From Hymenobacter sp. BT559 (GTDB taxonomy: Bacteria; Bacteroidota; Bacteroidia; Cytophagales; Hymenobacteraceae), in the NCBI RefSeq assembly GCF_016427535.1, contig NZ_JAELXV010000007.1:124001-188000 (forward strand): 64,000 bases of DNA, given 5' to 3'. The position numbers were made by a program, and so were the translations under genes. Numbering within the stretch: position 1 is the first letter of the stretch; the number at the start of each line of letters is the position of its first letter. Below are positions 27,706 to 37,021 of this stretch, piece after piece. The notes under the pieces are model-generated. The model was given only the letters and a program-made list of their open reading frames with translations. It searched no databases and was not told the origin of the DNA.

Positions 27706-28821
27706 TCACAGCGTCTTCTCAATCTCGAATAGCGCCGGAATGTCGTGGTAGTGGTACTTGGCCCGTACAATGCCGTTGTGGAGCACGATGAGGCCGGGGT
27801 TGGCCCGAATCATGGTTTTGAGCACCGTGGCGTCGGCGAAGTAGTAGGGCGTGGCTAGGTTCACCTCGTGGCGGAAGGCATCGAACTTGCCCGCGCCGGT
27901 GCTGGTAATGGTCATCACACCGATGGTTTTGCGCGACTTGGCCGCCGCGGCAAATAGCTCGTTGATTTGCTCAAACCGCTCGCGGTCGGCTTTATTGGTG
28001 TTCTGCACCACCAGCACCAGCTTGTTGCCGGTTAGCATAAGCTGGGTGGCGTCGTTGCCGTCGGTGTCGGTCAGGCTCAGGTCCGTGATGACGGGGCGCG
28101 ACTCCTCGGGGTTGAGGATGGTCATGGACTTGTACTTCCACGTCGAGTCGGTCGGAAACTCGTCGAACTCTTTGGTTTCGGTGCCCCGCGTGAAGGTATA
28201 GCGGTACTTGGCCGGCGCGGCGGGCTTCATCAGCTGGCCGATGTTGTTGCCCACTTTATAAGGCAGAAAATCGAAATACGGCAGGTGCCCCAGCGCCCGC
28301 ACCCCAATGCCAATGGCCAGGGCACTGGCGAAGGTCATGGTCATGAGCCCCGCCGTGCCCTGCACAAAGCGATGGCGCAAAAACCGCTGCCCCACAAACA
28401 CGATTACCCACAGCACCAGTAGCAGCAAGTCCTTGATAAACGAGGTCCAGGGCGTGAGCTTGATGAAGTCGCCAAAGCAGCCACAGTCCGTCACCTTATT
28501 GAAGGCCGCCGAGTAGAAAGTCAGGAAGCCGAAGAACACCAGCAGCGCCAGCAAGATATAGAGCGTGCGGCGCAGGTACCAGCGCAGCAGCAGCGCCACC
28601 CCCAAAATGACTTCGAGCGAGCTGAGCGCGATGCTCAGGAAGCGGCTCTTGTCCTTGAACCACTCAAACACCGCACCTAGGCTGGGCAGGTCAATGGCAA
28701 AAACCTCGAAGTACTCTTCCAGCTTGATGGCCGTGCCCACGGGGTCGTTGAGCTTGACCAGGCCAGAGAAGATAAAGACGATGCCAAGCAGCGCCCAGCA
28801 AATGCGGGTGAAGAGGCGCAT
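27706..28821 (-). CDS. DoxX-like membrane protein of the BT_3928 family
   Basis: A 371-residue protein. Residues 1-150 form a four-helix DoxX/MauE-like membrane domain with the conserved FSGLVKLNDPVGTAIKLEEYF and DCGCFGDFIKLTPW. Residues 190-371 are an extracytoplasmic domain with thioredoxin-like order (LVLVVQNTNKADRERF, NPGLIVLHNGIVRAKYH) but without a CxxC. The family lies next to DUF1599 and folP genes in many Bacteroidota, as here. A role in redox or sulfur handling in the membrane is inferred only. Confidence 0.85.
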   Translation of the reverse strand: MRLFTRICWALLGIVFIFSGLVKLNDPVGTAIKLEEYFEVFAIDLPSLGAVFEWFKDKSRFLSIALSSLEVILGVALLLRWYLRRTLYILLALLVFFGFLTFYSAAFNKVTDCGCFGDFIKLTPWTSFIKDLLLLVLWVIVFVGQRFLRHRFVQGTAGLMTMTFASALAIGIGVRALGHLPYFDFLPYKVGNNIGQLMKPAAPAKYRYTFTRGTETKEFDEFPTDSTWKYKSMTILNPEESRPVITDLSLTDTDGNDATQLMLTGNKLVLVVQNTNKADRERFEQINELFAAAAKSRKTIGVMTITSTGAGKFDAFRHEVNLATPYYFADATVLKTMIRANPGLIVLHNGIVRAKYHYHDIPALFEIEKTL

Positions 28822-28960
28822 GAAAGTTTTTAAGTTTAAGATACTAGGAGAATAACGCCTGTGCGAGCAGGAACGGCGGAGCGCCCTTTACGCACGCTTG
28901 GGTTAAAAGAGCCAACACAAAGGAAAGGTTGCTTGGCCGTTCTGCCTCGCAAGGTGGGCC

Positions 28961-29509
28961 CTAGGCCTGCTTCGCTACCCCCTCGCGCAAGATGAGCGCA
29001 AACACGGCGTAGTTCAGCATGTCGCGGTAGCCGCCTTCCACACCCTCACTCACGCGGGCCACACCGCCTAGGTCTTCGAGCTGCTTGATGCGGTGCAGCT
29101 TCATCAGGATGAGGTCGGTGATACTCGACACCCGCATTTGGCGCCAGGCTTCGCCGTAGTCGTGGTTTTTGGCCAGCAGCAGGTCGCGGTTGCGGGCGTT
29201 TTCCTCGTCGTAGCTGGTGGCTACTTGGTCGGCAGGCAGGTCAAGCGGCGCATCGGCGGGCAGGCGCAGCTGCATCAGGGCAATGAGGCAGTAGTTGATG
29301 ATGGCCACAAACTCGCCGTCTACATCGTCGGCTATCATCTGCTGGCCCACCTCCTGAATGGTGCGAATGCGGTTGGCCTTAATAAAAATCTGGTCCGTGA
29401 CGGAGGGCAGGCGCAAGATGCGCCAGGCCGTACCGTAGTCGTGGGTTTTGGCCAGAAACAGCTCGCGGCACCGGGCCAGAATAAGGTCGTAGTGGTTAGC
29501 AGTAGTCAA
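28961..29509 (-). CDS. DUF1599 protein with internal duplication
   Basis: A 182-residue soluble protein built of two copies of the DUF1599 unit: FLAKTHDYGTAWR near residue 20 and LLAKNHDYGEAWR near 115, each followed by a Thr-Asp-Leu/Ile and Lys-His/Asn-Arg-Ile segment (SVTDQIFIKANRI; SITDLILMKLHRI). The start is taken as a TTG at 29509, since residues upstream of it (open to 29803) are shadow of folP. The conserved His/Asp/Lys set suggests a nucleotide-binding or catalytic role. It is divergent from folP. Confidence 0.8.
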   Translation of the reverse strand: MTTANHYDLILARCRELFLAKTHDYGTAWRILRLPSVTDQIFIKANRIRTIQEVGQQMIADDVDGEFVAIINYCLIALMQLRLPADAPLDLPADQVATSYDEENARNRDLLLAKNHDYGEAWRQMRVSSITDLILMKLHRIKQLEDLGGVARVSEGVEGGYRDMLNYAVFALILREGVAKQA

Positions 29510-29696
29510 GGGAATGCAGGAGTAGCTAAGAATGGGCTGGCAAGGCGCGCCGGAAGGGTTTTCGCGGCCTTGAGCGAGTACCTCCGTGGCTTCGGCTAGT
29601 GTTAGAATCAGGCGGCGCGTGGGGAGTACTCGGCAAGAAAGCCCCGGCAAGTTCGCCCCTAAAAGCGGATATTTGACCTGCCGCACCCCGCCGCCC

Positions 29697-30575
29697 ATGC
29701 CCAGCCCCACCCTGTTTCCTAGCTTCACCCACACCCTGCGCAGCCCCCACGGCCGCCTACTCGACCTGCGCCAGCCGCAGATAATGGGCATTCTCAACCT
29801 CACGCCCGATTCGTTTTACCCCGGCTCGCGCCTCAGCCCTAGCGACGAAACCGCTCTGCTGCACCGCGCCGAAGCTATGCTAACCGCCGGCGCGGCGGCC
29901 CTCGATGTGGGCGGCTACAGCTCGCGCCCCGGTGCCGACGACATCACGCCCGCCGAGGAGCTGCGCCGCCTGCTGCCCGCCATCGAGGCGCTGCGTCGCG
30001 AGTTTCCGGCCGCGTTTATTTCGGTCGATACCTTCCGGGCTGCCGTAGCCGCTGAGGCCGTAGCCGCCGGCGCCGACCTAGTCAATGACATCGGCGGCGG
30101 CACCCTCGATGATGATATGTTTGCCACTGTGGCGCGCCTAGGGGTGCCCTACTGCCTCATGCACCTGCGCGGCAACCCCCAAACCATGCGCACCCTCACG
30201 CACTATGACGAGGACTTGGTGCTGACCATCCTACGCTTTTTCCGGGACCAACTCGCGCGCCTGCGTCAGGCCAACGGCGGCCACCCGCCCGCCGATGTGC
30301 TACTCGACCCCGGCTTTGGCTTTGCCAAAAACGCGCCCCAAAACTTCGAGCTGCTGCGCCGCTTGCCCGAGCTGGCGCCCCTAGGGCACGGCCTGCTGGT
30401 GGGCCTCTCGCGCAAGGCTATGGTGCACAAGTTCTTAAACCTAAGCCCCGACGCAGCCCTCAATGGCACCACCGCCCTGCACGCCTGGGCCCTACGGGGC
30501 GGCGCCCGCCTGCTGCGCGTGCACGACGTGCCCGAAGTCCGGCAAGTGGTGCGGCTACATGAGATGGTAGGATGA
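29697..30575 (+). CDS. folP: Dihydropteroate synthase
   Basis: Condenses p-aminobenzoate with the pterin diphosphate in folate synthesis; the sulfonamide target. QIMGILNLTPDSFYPGSR opens the barrel, LDVGGYSSRPGA and ISVDTFRAAVAAEAV follow, then LVNDIGGG, LDPGFGFAKN and LLVGLSRKA. The ATG at 29697 gives 292 residues, a normal length; the frame is open upstream but does not look like folP. cdaA follows 70 bases later on the same strand, an arrangement seen in many Bacteroidota. Confidence 0.95.
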   Translation: MPSPTLFPSFTHTLRSPHGRLLDLRQPQIMGILNLTPDSFYPGSRLSPSDETALLHRAEAMLTAGAAALDVGGYSSRPGADDITPAEELRRLLPAIEALRREFPAAFISVDTFRAAVAAEAVAAGADLVNDIGGGTLDDDMFATVARLGVPYCLMHLRGNPQTMRTLTHYDEDLVLTILRFFRDQLARLRQANGGHPPADVLLDPGFGFAKNAPQNFELLRRLPELAPLGHGLLVGLSRKAMVHKFLNLSPDAALNGTTALHAWALRGGARLLRVHDVPEVRQVVRLHEMVG

Positions 30576-30645
30576 GGGATTATTGGGGTGAGCACCCCGA
30601 CCCCAAGACCAACACCTACCAATCTACTTACTTTCTATCCTAGCA

Positions 30646-31458
30646 ATGGACCTCCCTTATCCCTTTCGATTTCTGCACGTTGGCTTAGTTGATTTGGCCG
30701 ATGTACTGCTCGTTACGGTGCTGCTCTACCAGCTCTATAAGCTGCTACGCGGCTCGGTGGCGCTCAATGTAGCGCTCGGGGGCCTCAGCGTGTACCTGGT
30801 GTATCTGCTGGTAAATGTGCTGGGGCTAGGGCTACTGTCGTCCATTCTGGGCGAGGTCATGGATGTGGGTGTGCTGGCTAGCGTCATCTTGTTTCAGCAG
30901 GAAATCCGGCGATTTCTAGTGAATGTGGGCAAGGTGGCCCTGGAGGGCGGCGGCCCCCTAGGCTGGTGGCGCCGCGAAACCAGCTCCGACACGCGCCTGC
31001 CGCTGGCGCCCTTTGTAGAGGCCGCCAAAACCCTGGCTACCCAAGAAACCGGCGCGCTCATCTGCTTTGCCCGCGCCTCCGACCTCAGCGCCTACGCCGA
31101 ATCGGGCGACCTGCTCGACGCTGAGGTAAGCAAGCGCCTGCTACTAGCTATTTTTCAGAAAACCAGCCCCTTGCACGACGGCGCCGTCATCATTGCGCAG
31201 GGCCGGCTGCGGGCGGCGCGCTGCATCTTGCCCGTGAGCCAAAACCCCGAGGTGCCCGCCGCCCTAGGCCTGCGCCACCGGGCTGCCCTGGGCCTCACCG
31301 AGGCTACCGACGCTATTGTGCTGGTAGTGAGCGAAGAAACTGGCCAGGTAAGCCTGGTGCGCCAGGGTGAAATCTACCGCAACCTGACGCCCGTGGAAGT
31401 AAAGAGCCGCCTGGGCGAGTGGCTGCACCCCGGCGGCCTGGCCGCCACCGCCACCTAG
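30646..31458 (+). CDS. cdaA: Diadenylate cyclase CdaA
   Basis: Makes the second messenger c-di-AMP from two ATP. Three N-terminal membrane helices (about 12-85) precede a DisA_N domain. The catalytic DGA lies at 178-180 (PLHDGAVII) and RHR at 210-212 (LGLRHRAALG). QETGALICFARA and VVSEETGQVSLVRQGEI are typical. At 270 residues it has the usual CdaA length. It follows folP and is probably co-transcribed. Its stop codon lies in CCTAGG, and a hairpin at 31475 follows. Confidence 0.95.
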   Translation: MDLPYPFRFLHVGLVDLADVLLVTVLLYQLYKLLRGSVALNVALGGLSVYLVYLLVNVLGLGLLSSILGEVMDVGVLASVILFQQEIRRFLVNVGKVALEGGGPLGWWRRETSSDTRLPLAPFVEAAKTLATQETGALICFARASDLSAYAESGDLLDAEVSKRLLLAIFQKTSPLHDGAVIIAQGRLRAARCILPVSQNPEVPAALGLRHRAALGLTEATDAIVLVVSEETGQVSLVRQGEIYRNLTPVEVKSRLGEWLHPGGLAATAT

Positions 31459-31474
31459 GGCATGAGGGAATTAA

Positions 31475-31519
31475 AATGAAGAATTAAAAATTAAGCTATC
31501 GGATTTTTAATTCTTCATT
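31475..31519 (+). terminator. AT-rich hairpin after cdaA
   Basis: A 17-base perfect inverted repeat (AATGAAGAATTAAAAAT, 31475-31491, against 31503-31519) directly after the cdaA stop. It may act as a terminator although it lacks a terminal T run, and it resembles the AT-rich intergenic hairpins elsewhere in the window. Confidence 0.6.
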
Positions 31520-31609
31520 CTGCTAGTAGCAATGGGCTAAACTACTCGGCACGCCTACTACTTTGGCAGCTGCGCCGTACCTTTTGGGTTGTTTAAAAGC
31601 GTCCCAAAT

Positions 31610-33622
31610 ATGTTTACGCTCACGCCTGCTCGTCAAGCTACCCTCAGCGCCGTTGCCGACGCGTTTATCCCGGCCAGCGCGGGGCCGCCCGCGCTGCCGC
31701 CCGGCTCGGCGCTGCTTGATTTTGAGCAGGCTACGCAAGCCATTCGGGCGCAGCCCCTAGGTACCCAGGAAGAGTTTGGCAAGCTGCTCGACCTGCTCGA
31801 CAAGCCCCTGCTGGGTCTGAGCTGGCTGGGCCCGCTGCGGCCGTTCGGGCAGCTCGCGCCAGCGCAGCGCGAGCAGGTGCTGCTAAGCTGGGCCGGCTCG
31901 CGGCTGCCCACGCTGCGCAAGGGGTTTCAAGCGCTGCGCAAGCTCTGCATGTTCTTGTACTACGGCAGCAGTCCGGCCGATGGCCGCCCCCACCCGGCCT
32001 GGGCGGCGCTGGGCTACCCCGGCCCAGCCCTACCACCGGGGCAGGATGGCTCGCCAGTGGCCGCAGCCCGGCGCCTCCCAACCCTAGCGCCGCTCGCCGA
32101 CACTACCTACGACTGCGAGGTGCTGGTCATTGGCTCGGGAGCGGGGGGCGGCGTGGTGGCCGGTGAGCTGGCCCAGGCCGGCCACGACGTGCTGGTGCTG
32201 GAGAAAGGCCCGTACCTCGACGGCGCCGACTTCACGCAGCGCGAGGCCGACATGCTGAACCGGCTCTACGAAGCGCGCGGCGCCCTCAGCACCCAAGATG
32301 GCGGCATCAGCCTGCTGGCGGGTGCGTGCCTGGGTGGTGGCACCACCGTCAACTGGGCCGGGGCCTTCCGCACGCCCGACTACATCCTGGAAGAATGGGC
32401 CCGCGAGCACGCCGCGCCGCACTTCATGTCGGCCGCCTTCCAAGCCAGCCTCGATGCCGTGAGCCAGGCCCTAAGCATCAACACCGACTACGCGCGCCAC
32501 AACGGCCAGAACCAAGCCCTGCGCGACGGTTCGGCTCAGTTGGGGCAAGCCACACACCTAATTCCGCGCAACGAAAAAGGACTCACCGACTCCGATGCGC
32601 ATTTTCAGAACCTAGGGTTTTCTTCCCTAGGCGATGCGCAGGGCATCAAGCAAGGCACCCTGAATACTTACCTGCGCACGGCCGTAGCGCACGGCGCGCG
32701 CCTTTTGCCCGGCACGCAGGCCGTGCGCGTAACCACCGCCGCTGGTCGGGCCACCGGTGCCGAAGCCGTGCATACCACCGCTGCGGGCCAGCGGGTGCGC
32801 ATTGTGGTGCGGGCGCGGGTAGTGGTGGTAGCCGGGGGTGCCGTGCACACGCCAGCCCTGCTGCTGCGCAGCGGGCTGCGCCACCCGCACCTAGGGCAGC
32901 ATTTGCACTTGCACCCCACCGTGGTAGTGGCGGCGCACTACCCGCACGCCATGCACTCGTGGCACGGCCCCAGCATGAGCATTGTCAACGACACCTACAC
33001 CCGGCTGCACGGCACCAACTTTGGGGTGAAGCTCGAAACCCCGCCCACGCACCCCGGCCTGCTGGCGATGGTGTTGCCCTGGCGCGGCGGCCAGGCGCAC
33101 CGCCAGCTTTTGCAGGGTGCCGACCACCTAGGGTCGTTTATCGTGCTCACCCGCGACCGCGACGGCGGCCGTGTGCGCATCGACAAGCACGGCGCGCCCC
33201 TGCTCGACTATACCTTGTCGGACTTCGACCGCGCCAACCTGCTGGTGGGTATGCGGGCGGCGGCCGACATCCACGTGGCCGCCGGGGCGCACACTGTGCA
33301 CCTGCCCCACGGCACCCTGCCCACGCTGCGCGCCACTACCGGCGTGCCCCACAACCCCGAGGTACTGGCCCAATTGCCGCAGCTCGGTTGGCGGCCCAAT
33401 CAATTTGGCCTCTACAGCGCCCACCAAATGAGTAGCTGCCGCCTAGGGGGCCAAGCGGCCACCCACCCCCTGCGCCCCACTGGCGAAACCGTGGAAGTAC
33501 GCGGCCTTTTTGTGGCCGATGGCTCGGCTTTCCCAGCCTGTAGCGGGGCCAACCCCATGCTCACCATTATGGCACTGGCGCACTATTTAGCGCAGGATTT
33601 AAAAAATAATTTACCCTTTTGA
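31610..33622 (+). CDS. GMC-family FAD oxidoreductase
   Basis: A 670-residue flavoenzyme. About 150 N-terminal residues (LTPARQATLSAVADAFIPA and following helices) resemble the extra domain seen in long-chain alcohol oxidases and gluconate dehydrogenase small subunits. The FAD motif IGSGAGGG lies near residue 175, GACLGGGTTVNWAG near 245, and the GMC C-terminus reads VADGSAFPACSGANPMLTIMALA. It is likely a membrane-linked alcohol or sugar dehydrogenase; the substrate is unknown. The ATG at 31610 is preferred over a TTG 21 bases earlier. Confidence 0.88.
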   Translation: MFTLTPARQATLSAVADAFIPASAGPPALPPGSALLDFEQATQAIRAQPLGTQEEFGKLLDLLDKPLLGLSWLGPLRPFGQLAPAQREQVLLSWAGSRLPTLRKGFQALRKLCMFLYYGSSPADGRPHPAWAALGYPGPALPPGQDGSPVAAARRLPTLAPLADTTYDCEVLVIGSGAGGGVVAGELAQAGHDVLVLEKGPYLDGADFTQREADMLNRLYEARGALSTQDGGISLLAGACLGGGTTVNWAGAFRTPDYILEEWAREHAAPHFMSAAFQASLDAVSQALSINTDYARHNGQNQALRDGSAQLGQATHLIPRNEKGLTDSDAHFQNLGFSSLGDAQGIKQGTLNTYLRTAVAHGARLLPGTQAVRVTTAAGRATGAEAVHTTAAGQRVRIVVRARVVVVAGGAVHTPALLLRSGLRHPHLGQHLHLHPTVVVAAHYPHAMHSWHGPSMSIVNDTYTRLHGTNFGVKLETPPTHPGLLAMVLPWRGGQAHRQLLQGADHLGSFIVLTRDRDGGRVRIDKHGAPLLDYTLSDFDRANLLVGMRAAADIHVAAGAHTVHLPHGTLPTLRATTGVPHNPEVLAQLPQLGWRPNQFGLYSAHQMSSCRLGGQAATHPLRPTGETVEVRGLFVADGSAFPACSGANPMLTIMALAHYLAQDLKNNLPF

Positions 33623-33649
33623 GGCGCTTGCCAGCCTTTTTCTGGGTCT

Positions 33650-33696
33650 GGCACCTAGGTGCGCCAGCGGCACCCAGGCGTGCGCGCCTAGGTGCC
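33650..33696. repeat. Palindrome built on two CCTAGG cores
   Basis: GGCACCTAGGTGCGC (33650-33664) and GCGCGCCTAGGTGCC (33682-33696) are inverted copies with one mismatch, and each is itself nearly palindromic. It follows the GMC gene and may end its transcript; there is no T run. Confidence 0.7.
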
Positions 33697-33844
33697 ATTG
33701 CTTCACTGCCAGCCAGTAAGCTATGGGGTTGCTTCAGAGTACAACTAACCATAGCTTTTATTATCAAATATTTTTCCTTTAAAGTGCAAATTATAATATT
33801 TTCAAATGCAAGAAAACTAGCCTCTTAACTTTATATCTGTTACT

Positions 33845-33852
33845 TATATTTG
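33845..33852 (+). promoter_or_regulatory. -7 promoter box for the hybrid histidine kinase
   Basis: TATATTTG matches TAnnTTTG exactly, 29 bases before the ATG at 33881, inside a strongly AT-rich stretch (33740-33880). Confidence 0.5.
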
Positions 33853-33880
33853 CTATTCGCAGGCCTCTATTTATTATTTT

Positions 33881-36868
33881 ATGTCAATTGATTCTGGTAC
33901 TATTATTACTATTTCTCCTCTACCCAACTTGCCCGATGAAGAGCATGCTCGACAAGCCTCTGCTGAGTTGCAAGTAACCGAGCTTCAGCAAGCTCTGGCG
34001 CAGGCGCAGGCCCAAATTGCTTTTCAGAATAATCGCTACCGGGCGCTGCTCGAGCAGCTGCCGCCCGGCTCGAGGGCGCCGCACGCCAGCGGCCAGGTGC
34101 TGTGCTACCCCATGTACAGCCCCGAGGCAGCGGGCCCGCCCAGTACGCCGCCTGGGCCGCCCTTGGCCACCAACCCTGCGCACATGCCGCTGCTTGCGCG
34201 CCTGCTCGAGCAAAACCCCAACCCTGTGCTGCTGCTGACAGCCACCGGCGAAACCCGCTACGCCAACGCCGCCGCCCAGGCCCTAGGCCCAGCCCTGCGG
34301 CACGAGTCGCAGCCCAATGGCTACCTACTGCCGCTGGTGCGCAAGGCCCTGCGCACGGGCACCGCGCAGCAGCAGGAAATAGCCTTGGCCGACCGCTGGT
34401 ATCTACTGCAGGCCACGCCCGGCCCCGGCGAAACCTGCGCTACGCTCTACCTAACCGATTGCACCTCGGTGTATAGCGCCGAGCAGCGCCTAGCCGAGCA
34501 ACGCGAATTTTACGAGACCATCCTGCACGAGCTGCCCATAGATGTGGCCGCTCTTGATGCTGAGCATCGCTACCGCTTTGCCAATGCCAGCGAGGTGAGC
34601 GACCCAGTAGTGCGCGAGTGGATAATCGGCAAAACCAACCAAGCAGCCTGCACCCACCGCCAGCTGCCCGAGGAGCTGGCCGCCGAGCGCGACCGCCGCT
34701 TTGACCTGGCCGTGCAGCAGCGCAGCGAGGTGCAGTGGGAAGAGCTGCTACTGACGCCCACGGGCCCCCAGCGCATGCTGCGCCAGTTGCGGCCGGTGTA
34801 TGGCCCCGGCGGCGAGCTGCGCCTGCTCATCAGCATGGGCCTCAACGTGACCGAGCGCTACCAAGCCGAGAAGCAGCTGGTAGAGCAGCGCGCCTTCTAC
34901 GAATTTATCTTCAACCAGCTGCACTGCGACATTGGCATTTTTGACGCTCAGTTCCGCTACCTATTTGTGAATGAGCGCGGTATTTCGGACCCCGAAATAC
35001 GTGAGTGGGTAATTGGGCGCGACAACTTTGAGTACTTTGCCCGCACTGGCCGGCCCCGCAGCATGGCCGAGGAGCGCCACGCCCGCTTCGAGCAGGCCGT
35101 GCGCGAGCGCCAGCTCGTGACCTACGCCGAGAGCTTTACCCGGCCCGAGGGCACGCGCCACCTGATGCGGTTTTTGCAGCCGGTGTTCCACGCCGATGGC
35201 TCGCTGTATTTGCTCCTAGGTTACGGGCACGACATCACGGAGCAGGTGCTGGCCGAGCAGGCCCTCACGCAGGCCAAGCTCGTGGCCGAAGAGTCGGTGC
35301 GCGTGAAGGAAGCTTTCCTGGCCAACATGAGCCACGAAATCCGCACGCCCATGAACGCCATCTTGGGCATGAGCCAGCTGCTGGCCAAGACGCCGCTCAG
35401 CCCCATGCAGCTCAACTACCAGCAGGCCATTGCCACCTCGGCCGACAACCTCCTGGTTATCATCAACGACGTGCTAGACTTGTCGAAGCTCGAAATGGGC
35501 AAGCTGGCGCTCGAAACCATTGGCTTCGCCCCCACCGAGCTGCTTGCTCAAATTGAGCAGACCCTGCACTTTAAGGCGGCCGAAAAAGGCCTGAGCCTCG
35601 TGATGGAACTGGGGGCGCAGGTGCCGCCCGTGCTCCTCGGCGACCCTTACCGCATTCGGCAGGTGCTGCTCAACCTGGCCGGCAACGCTATTAAATTCAC
35701 CGAAAAAGGCAACGTTACCATCTCGTGCGTGCTGCAGGCGGCCGACTTCAATGGGCCGCACGGCATGGTGGCGGTCGAGTTTCGGGTGTCGGACACGGGC
35801 ATCGGCATCGAGCCGGAGTACCTAGAAACGATTTTCCACGAGTTTAGCCAGGCCGACTCGTCCGTGTCGCGCAAGTTTGGCGGCACCGGCCTAGGGCTCA
35901 GCATTTGCCGCAATTTGGTGCAGCTGATGGGCAGCGAGATAAAGGTGGCCAGCCGCAAGCACAAAGGCACTACCACGCGCTTTGCGCTACGCCTGCCCGT
36001 GGGCGCTACCCACGACCTGCCGCAGCCCGAGCACCCCACCGCCGAGGCTACCGTATTGCGCGAGCACCTGTGTAATAAGCGCGTGCTGCTGGTAGAGGAC
36101 AATCTCTTTAACCGCCAGATTGCGAAGTCGTTCCTGGCCCAGGCCGATGTGCAGGTAACTGAGGCCGAGCACGGCAGCCGCGCCGTGGAGTTGGTGCGTC
36201 GCCAGGATTTCGACCTCATTCTGATGGACGTGCAGATGCCTATAATGGACGGTTACGCCGCTACCGCTGTGCTGCGCCAGCAGCTGGGCGTCACCACGCC
36301 TATCATCGCCCTCACGGCCAACGCCATCAATGGCGAGCGCGAAAAATGCCTGGCCGCTGGCATGAACGGCTACCTCGCCAAACCCTTCCAGGAGGCGCAG
36401 CTGCTGCAAGTGCTCAGCGACTGGCTACTACCCGCCGAGTATGCCGGCTCGGTGGCGCTGCCCAAGCTAGCCAACCCTGAGCGCCTGGCTGCCAACACCA
36501 CGAGTCTCTACTGCATCAACGACTTGCTGCAGGCCGGGCAGGGCGACCCTGAGTTTGTGGTATTCATGCTGCACACCTTCTTGGAGAGCTGCCACGAGGC
36601 CTTGCAAGAGCTGCACCAGGGCCTGCGCGAAGCCAACCTCACATTGCTCAAGGGCACGGCCCACATGCTCAAGCCTAGCCTGCAGCACCTCAATGCTTGG
36701 CAGGCCCTGCCGCCTGTGGAGAAACTCAACAAATGGGACGGCGAGTTTCAGCCCGAGCCCCTGCAAGGCCTTGTAAAATCGGTGGAAGGCCTCCTAGGTG
36801 AGGTAATGGCCCAAATAAACCTCGACCTGAAAGAAGAGCGGGTGCTGACCAGAACCATTGCCGCCTAA
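33881..36868 (+). CDS. Hybrid sensor histidine kinase with PAS, receiver and HPt domains
   Basis: A 995-residue soluble phosphorelay protein. A short coiled coil (about 25-55) leads into three PAS-like units (about 105-200, 205-330, 335-465; the last two are clear duplicates: EFYETILHELPIDVAALDAEHRYRF and FYEFIFNQLHCDIGIFDAQFRYLF). The dimerisation helix has the phospho-His at H485 in ANMSHEIRTPMNA. The ATPase domain follows (GNAIKFTEKG, DTGIGIEPEY, FGGTGLGLSICRNL), then a receiver with D783 (LILMDVQMPIMDGYAAT) and a C-terminal HPt-like bundle with H928 (LKGTAHMLKPSL). With no membrane segments it senses a cytoplasmic signal. No separate output regulator is adjacent. Confidence 0.95.
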   Translation: MSIDSGTIITISPLPNLPDEEHARQASAELQVTELQQALAQAQAQIAFQNNRYRALLEQLPPGSRAPHASGQVLCYPMYSPEAAGPPSTPPGPPLATNPAHMPLLARLLEQNPNPVLLLTATGETRYANAAAQALGPALRHESQPNGYLLPLVRKALRTGTAQQQEIALADRWYLLQATPGPGETCATLYLTDCTSVYSAEQRLAEQREFYETILHELPIDVAALDAEHRYRFANASEVSDPVVREWIIGKTNQAACTHRQLPEELAAERDRRFDLAVQQRSEVQWEELLLTPTGPQRMLRQLRPVYGPGGELRLLISMGLNVTERYQAEKQLVEQRAFYEFIFNQLHCDIGIFDAQFRYLFVNERGISDPEIREWVIGRDNFEYFARTGRPRSMAEERHARFEQAVRERQLVTYAESFTRPEGTRHLMRFLQPVFHADGSLYLLLGYGHDITEQVLAEQALTQAKLVAEESVRVKEAFLANMSHEIRTPMNAILGMSQLLAKTPLSPMQLNYQQAIATSADNLLVIINDVLDLSKLEMGKLALETIGFAPTELLAQIEQTLHFKAAEKGLSLVMELGAQVPPVLLGDPYRIRQVLLNLAGNAIKFTEKGNVTISCVLQAADFNGPHGMVAVEFRVSDTGIGIEPEYLETIFHEFSQADSSVSRKFGGTGLGLSICRNLVQLMGSEIKVASRKHKGTTTRFALRLPVGATHDLPQPEHPTAEATVLREHLCNKRVLLVEDNLFNRQIAKSFLAQADVQVTEAEHGSRAVELVRRQDFDLILMDVQMPIMDGYAATAVLRQQLGVTTPIIALTANAINGEREKCLAAGMNGYLAKPFQEAQLLQVLSDWLLPAEYAGSVALPKLANPERLAANTTSLYCINDLLQAGQGDPEFVVFMLHTFLESCHEALQELHQGLREANLTLLKGTAHMLKPSLQHLNAWQALPPVEKLNKWDGEFQPEPLQGLVKSVEGLLGEVMAQINLDLKEERVLTRTIAA

Positions 36869-36882
36869 GCTCAGTCGTTAGT

Positions 36883-36960
36883 GCGTAGTACCTGGAGCTT
36901 AGTTGTTAGTGCCTGGTGAAAATTTCGTAGCAGCACCCAACTAAGCACCAGGTACTACGC
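36883..36960. repeat. Inverted repeat after the kinase gene (family C words)
   Basis: Left arm 36883-36912 (GCGTAGTACCTGGAGCTTAG / TTGTTAGTGC) and right arm 36933-36960 are near-complementary. The words match those of the tandem repeat at 27551. It is immediately followed by a strong terminator. Confidence 0.8.
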
Positions 36961-36992
36961 AAAAAGCCGGCGCGCCACGCGCCGGCTTTTTG
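36961..36992 (+). terminator. Rho-independent terminator after the hybrid kinase
   Basis: AAAAAGCCGGCGCG and CGCGCCGGCTTTTT pair around CCA, with flanking A and T runs. Confidence 0.9.
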
Positions 36993-37021
36993 CGTAGTAG
37001 GGTTTTTCACCTCGCTCTTCC

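Noticed and set aside
28961..29803. 280-residue version of the DUF1599 protein
   Set aside because: The N-terminal 98 residues are antisense to folP and its leader; the family normally starts at the TTG at 29509.
32326..33435. 369-residue open frame inside the GMC oxidoreductase
   Set aside because: Shadow frame of a GC-rich gene, dominated by Arg, Ala and His with no domain.
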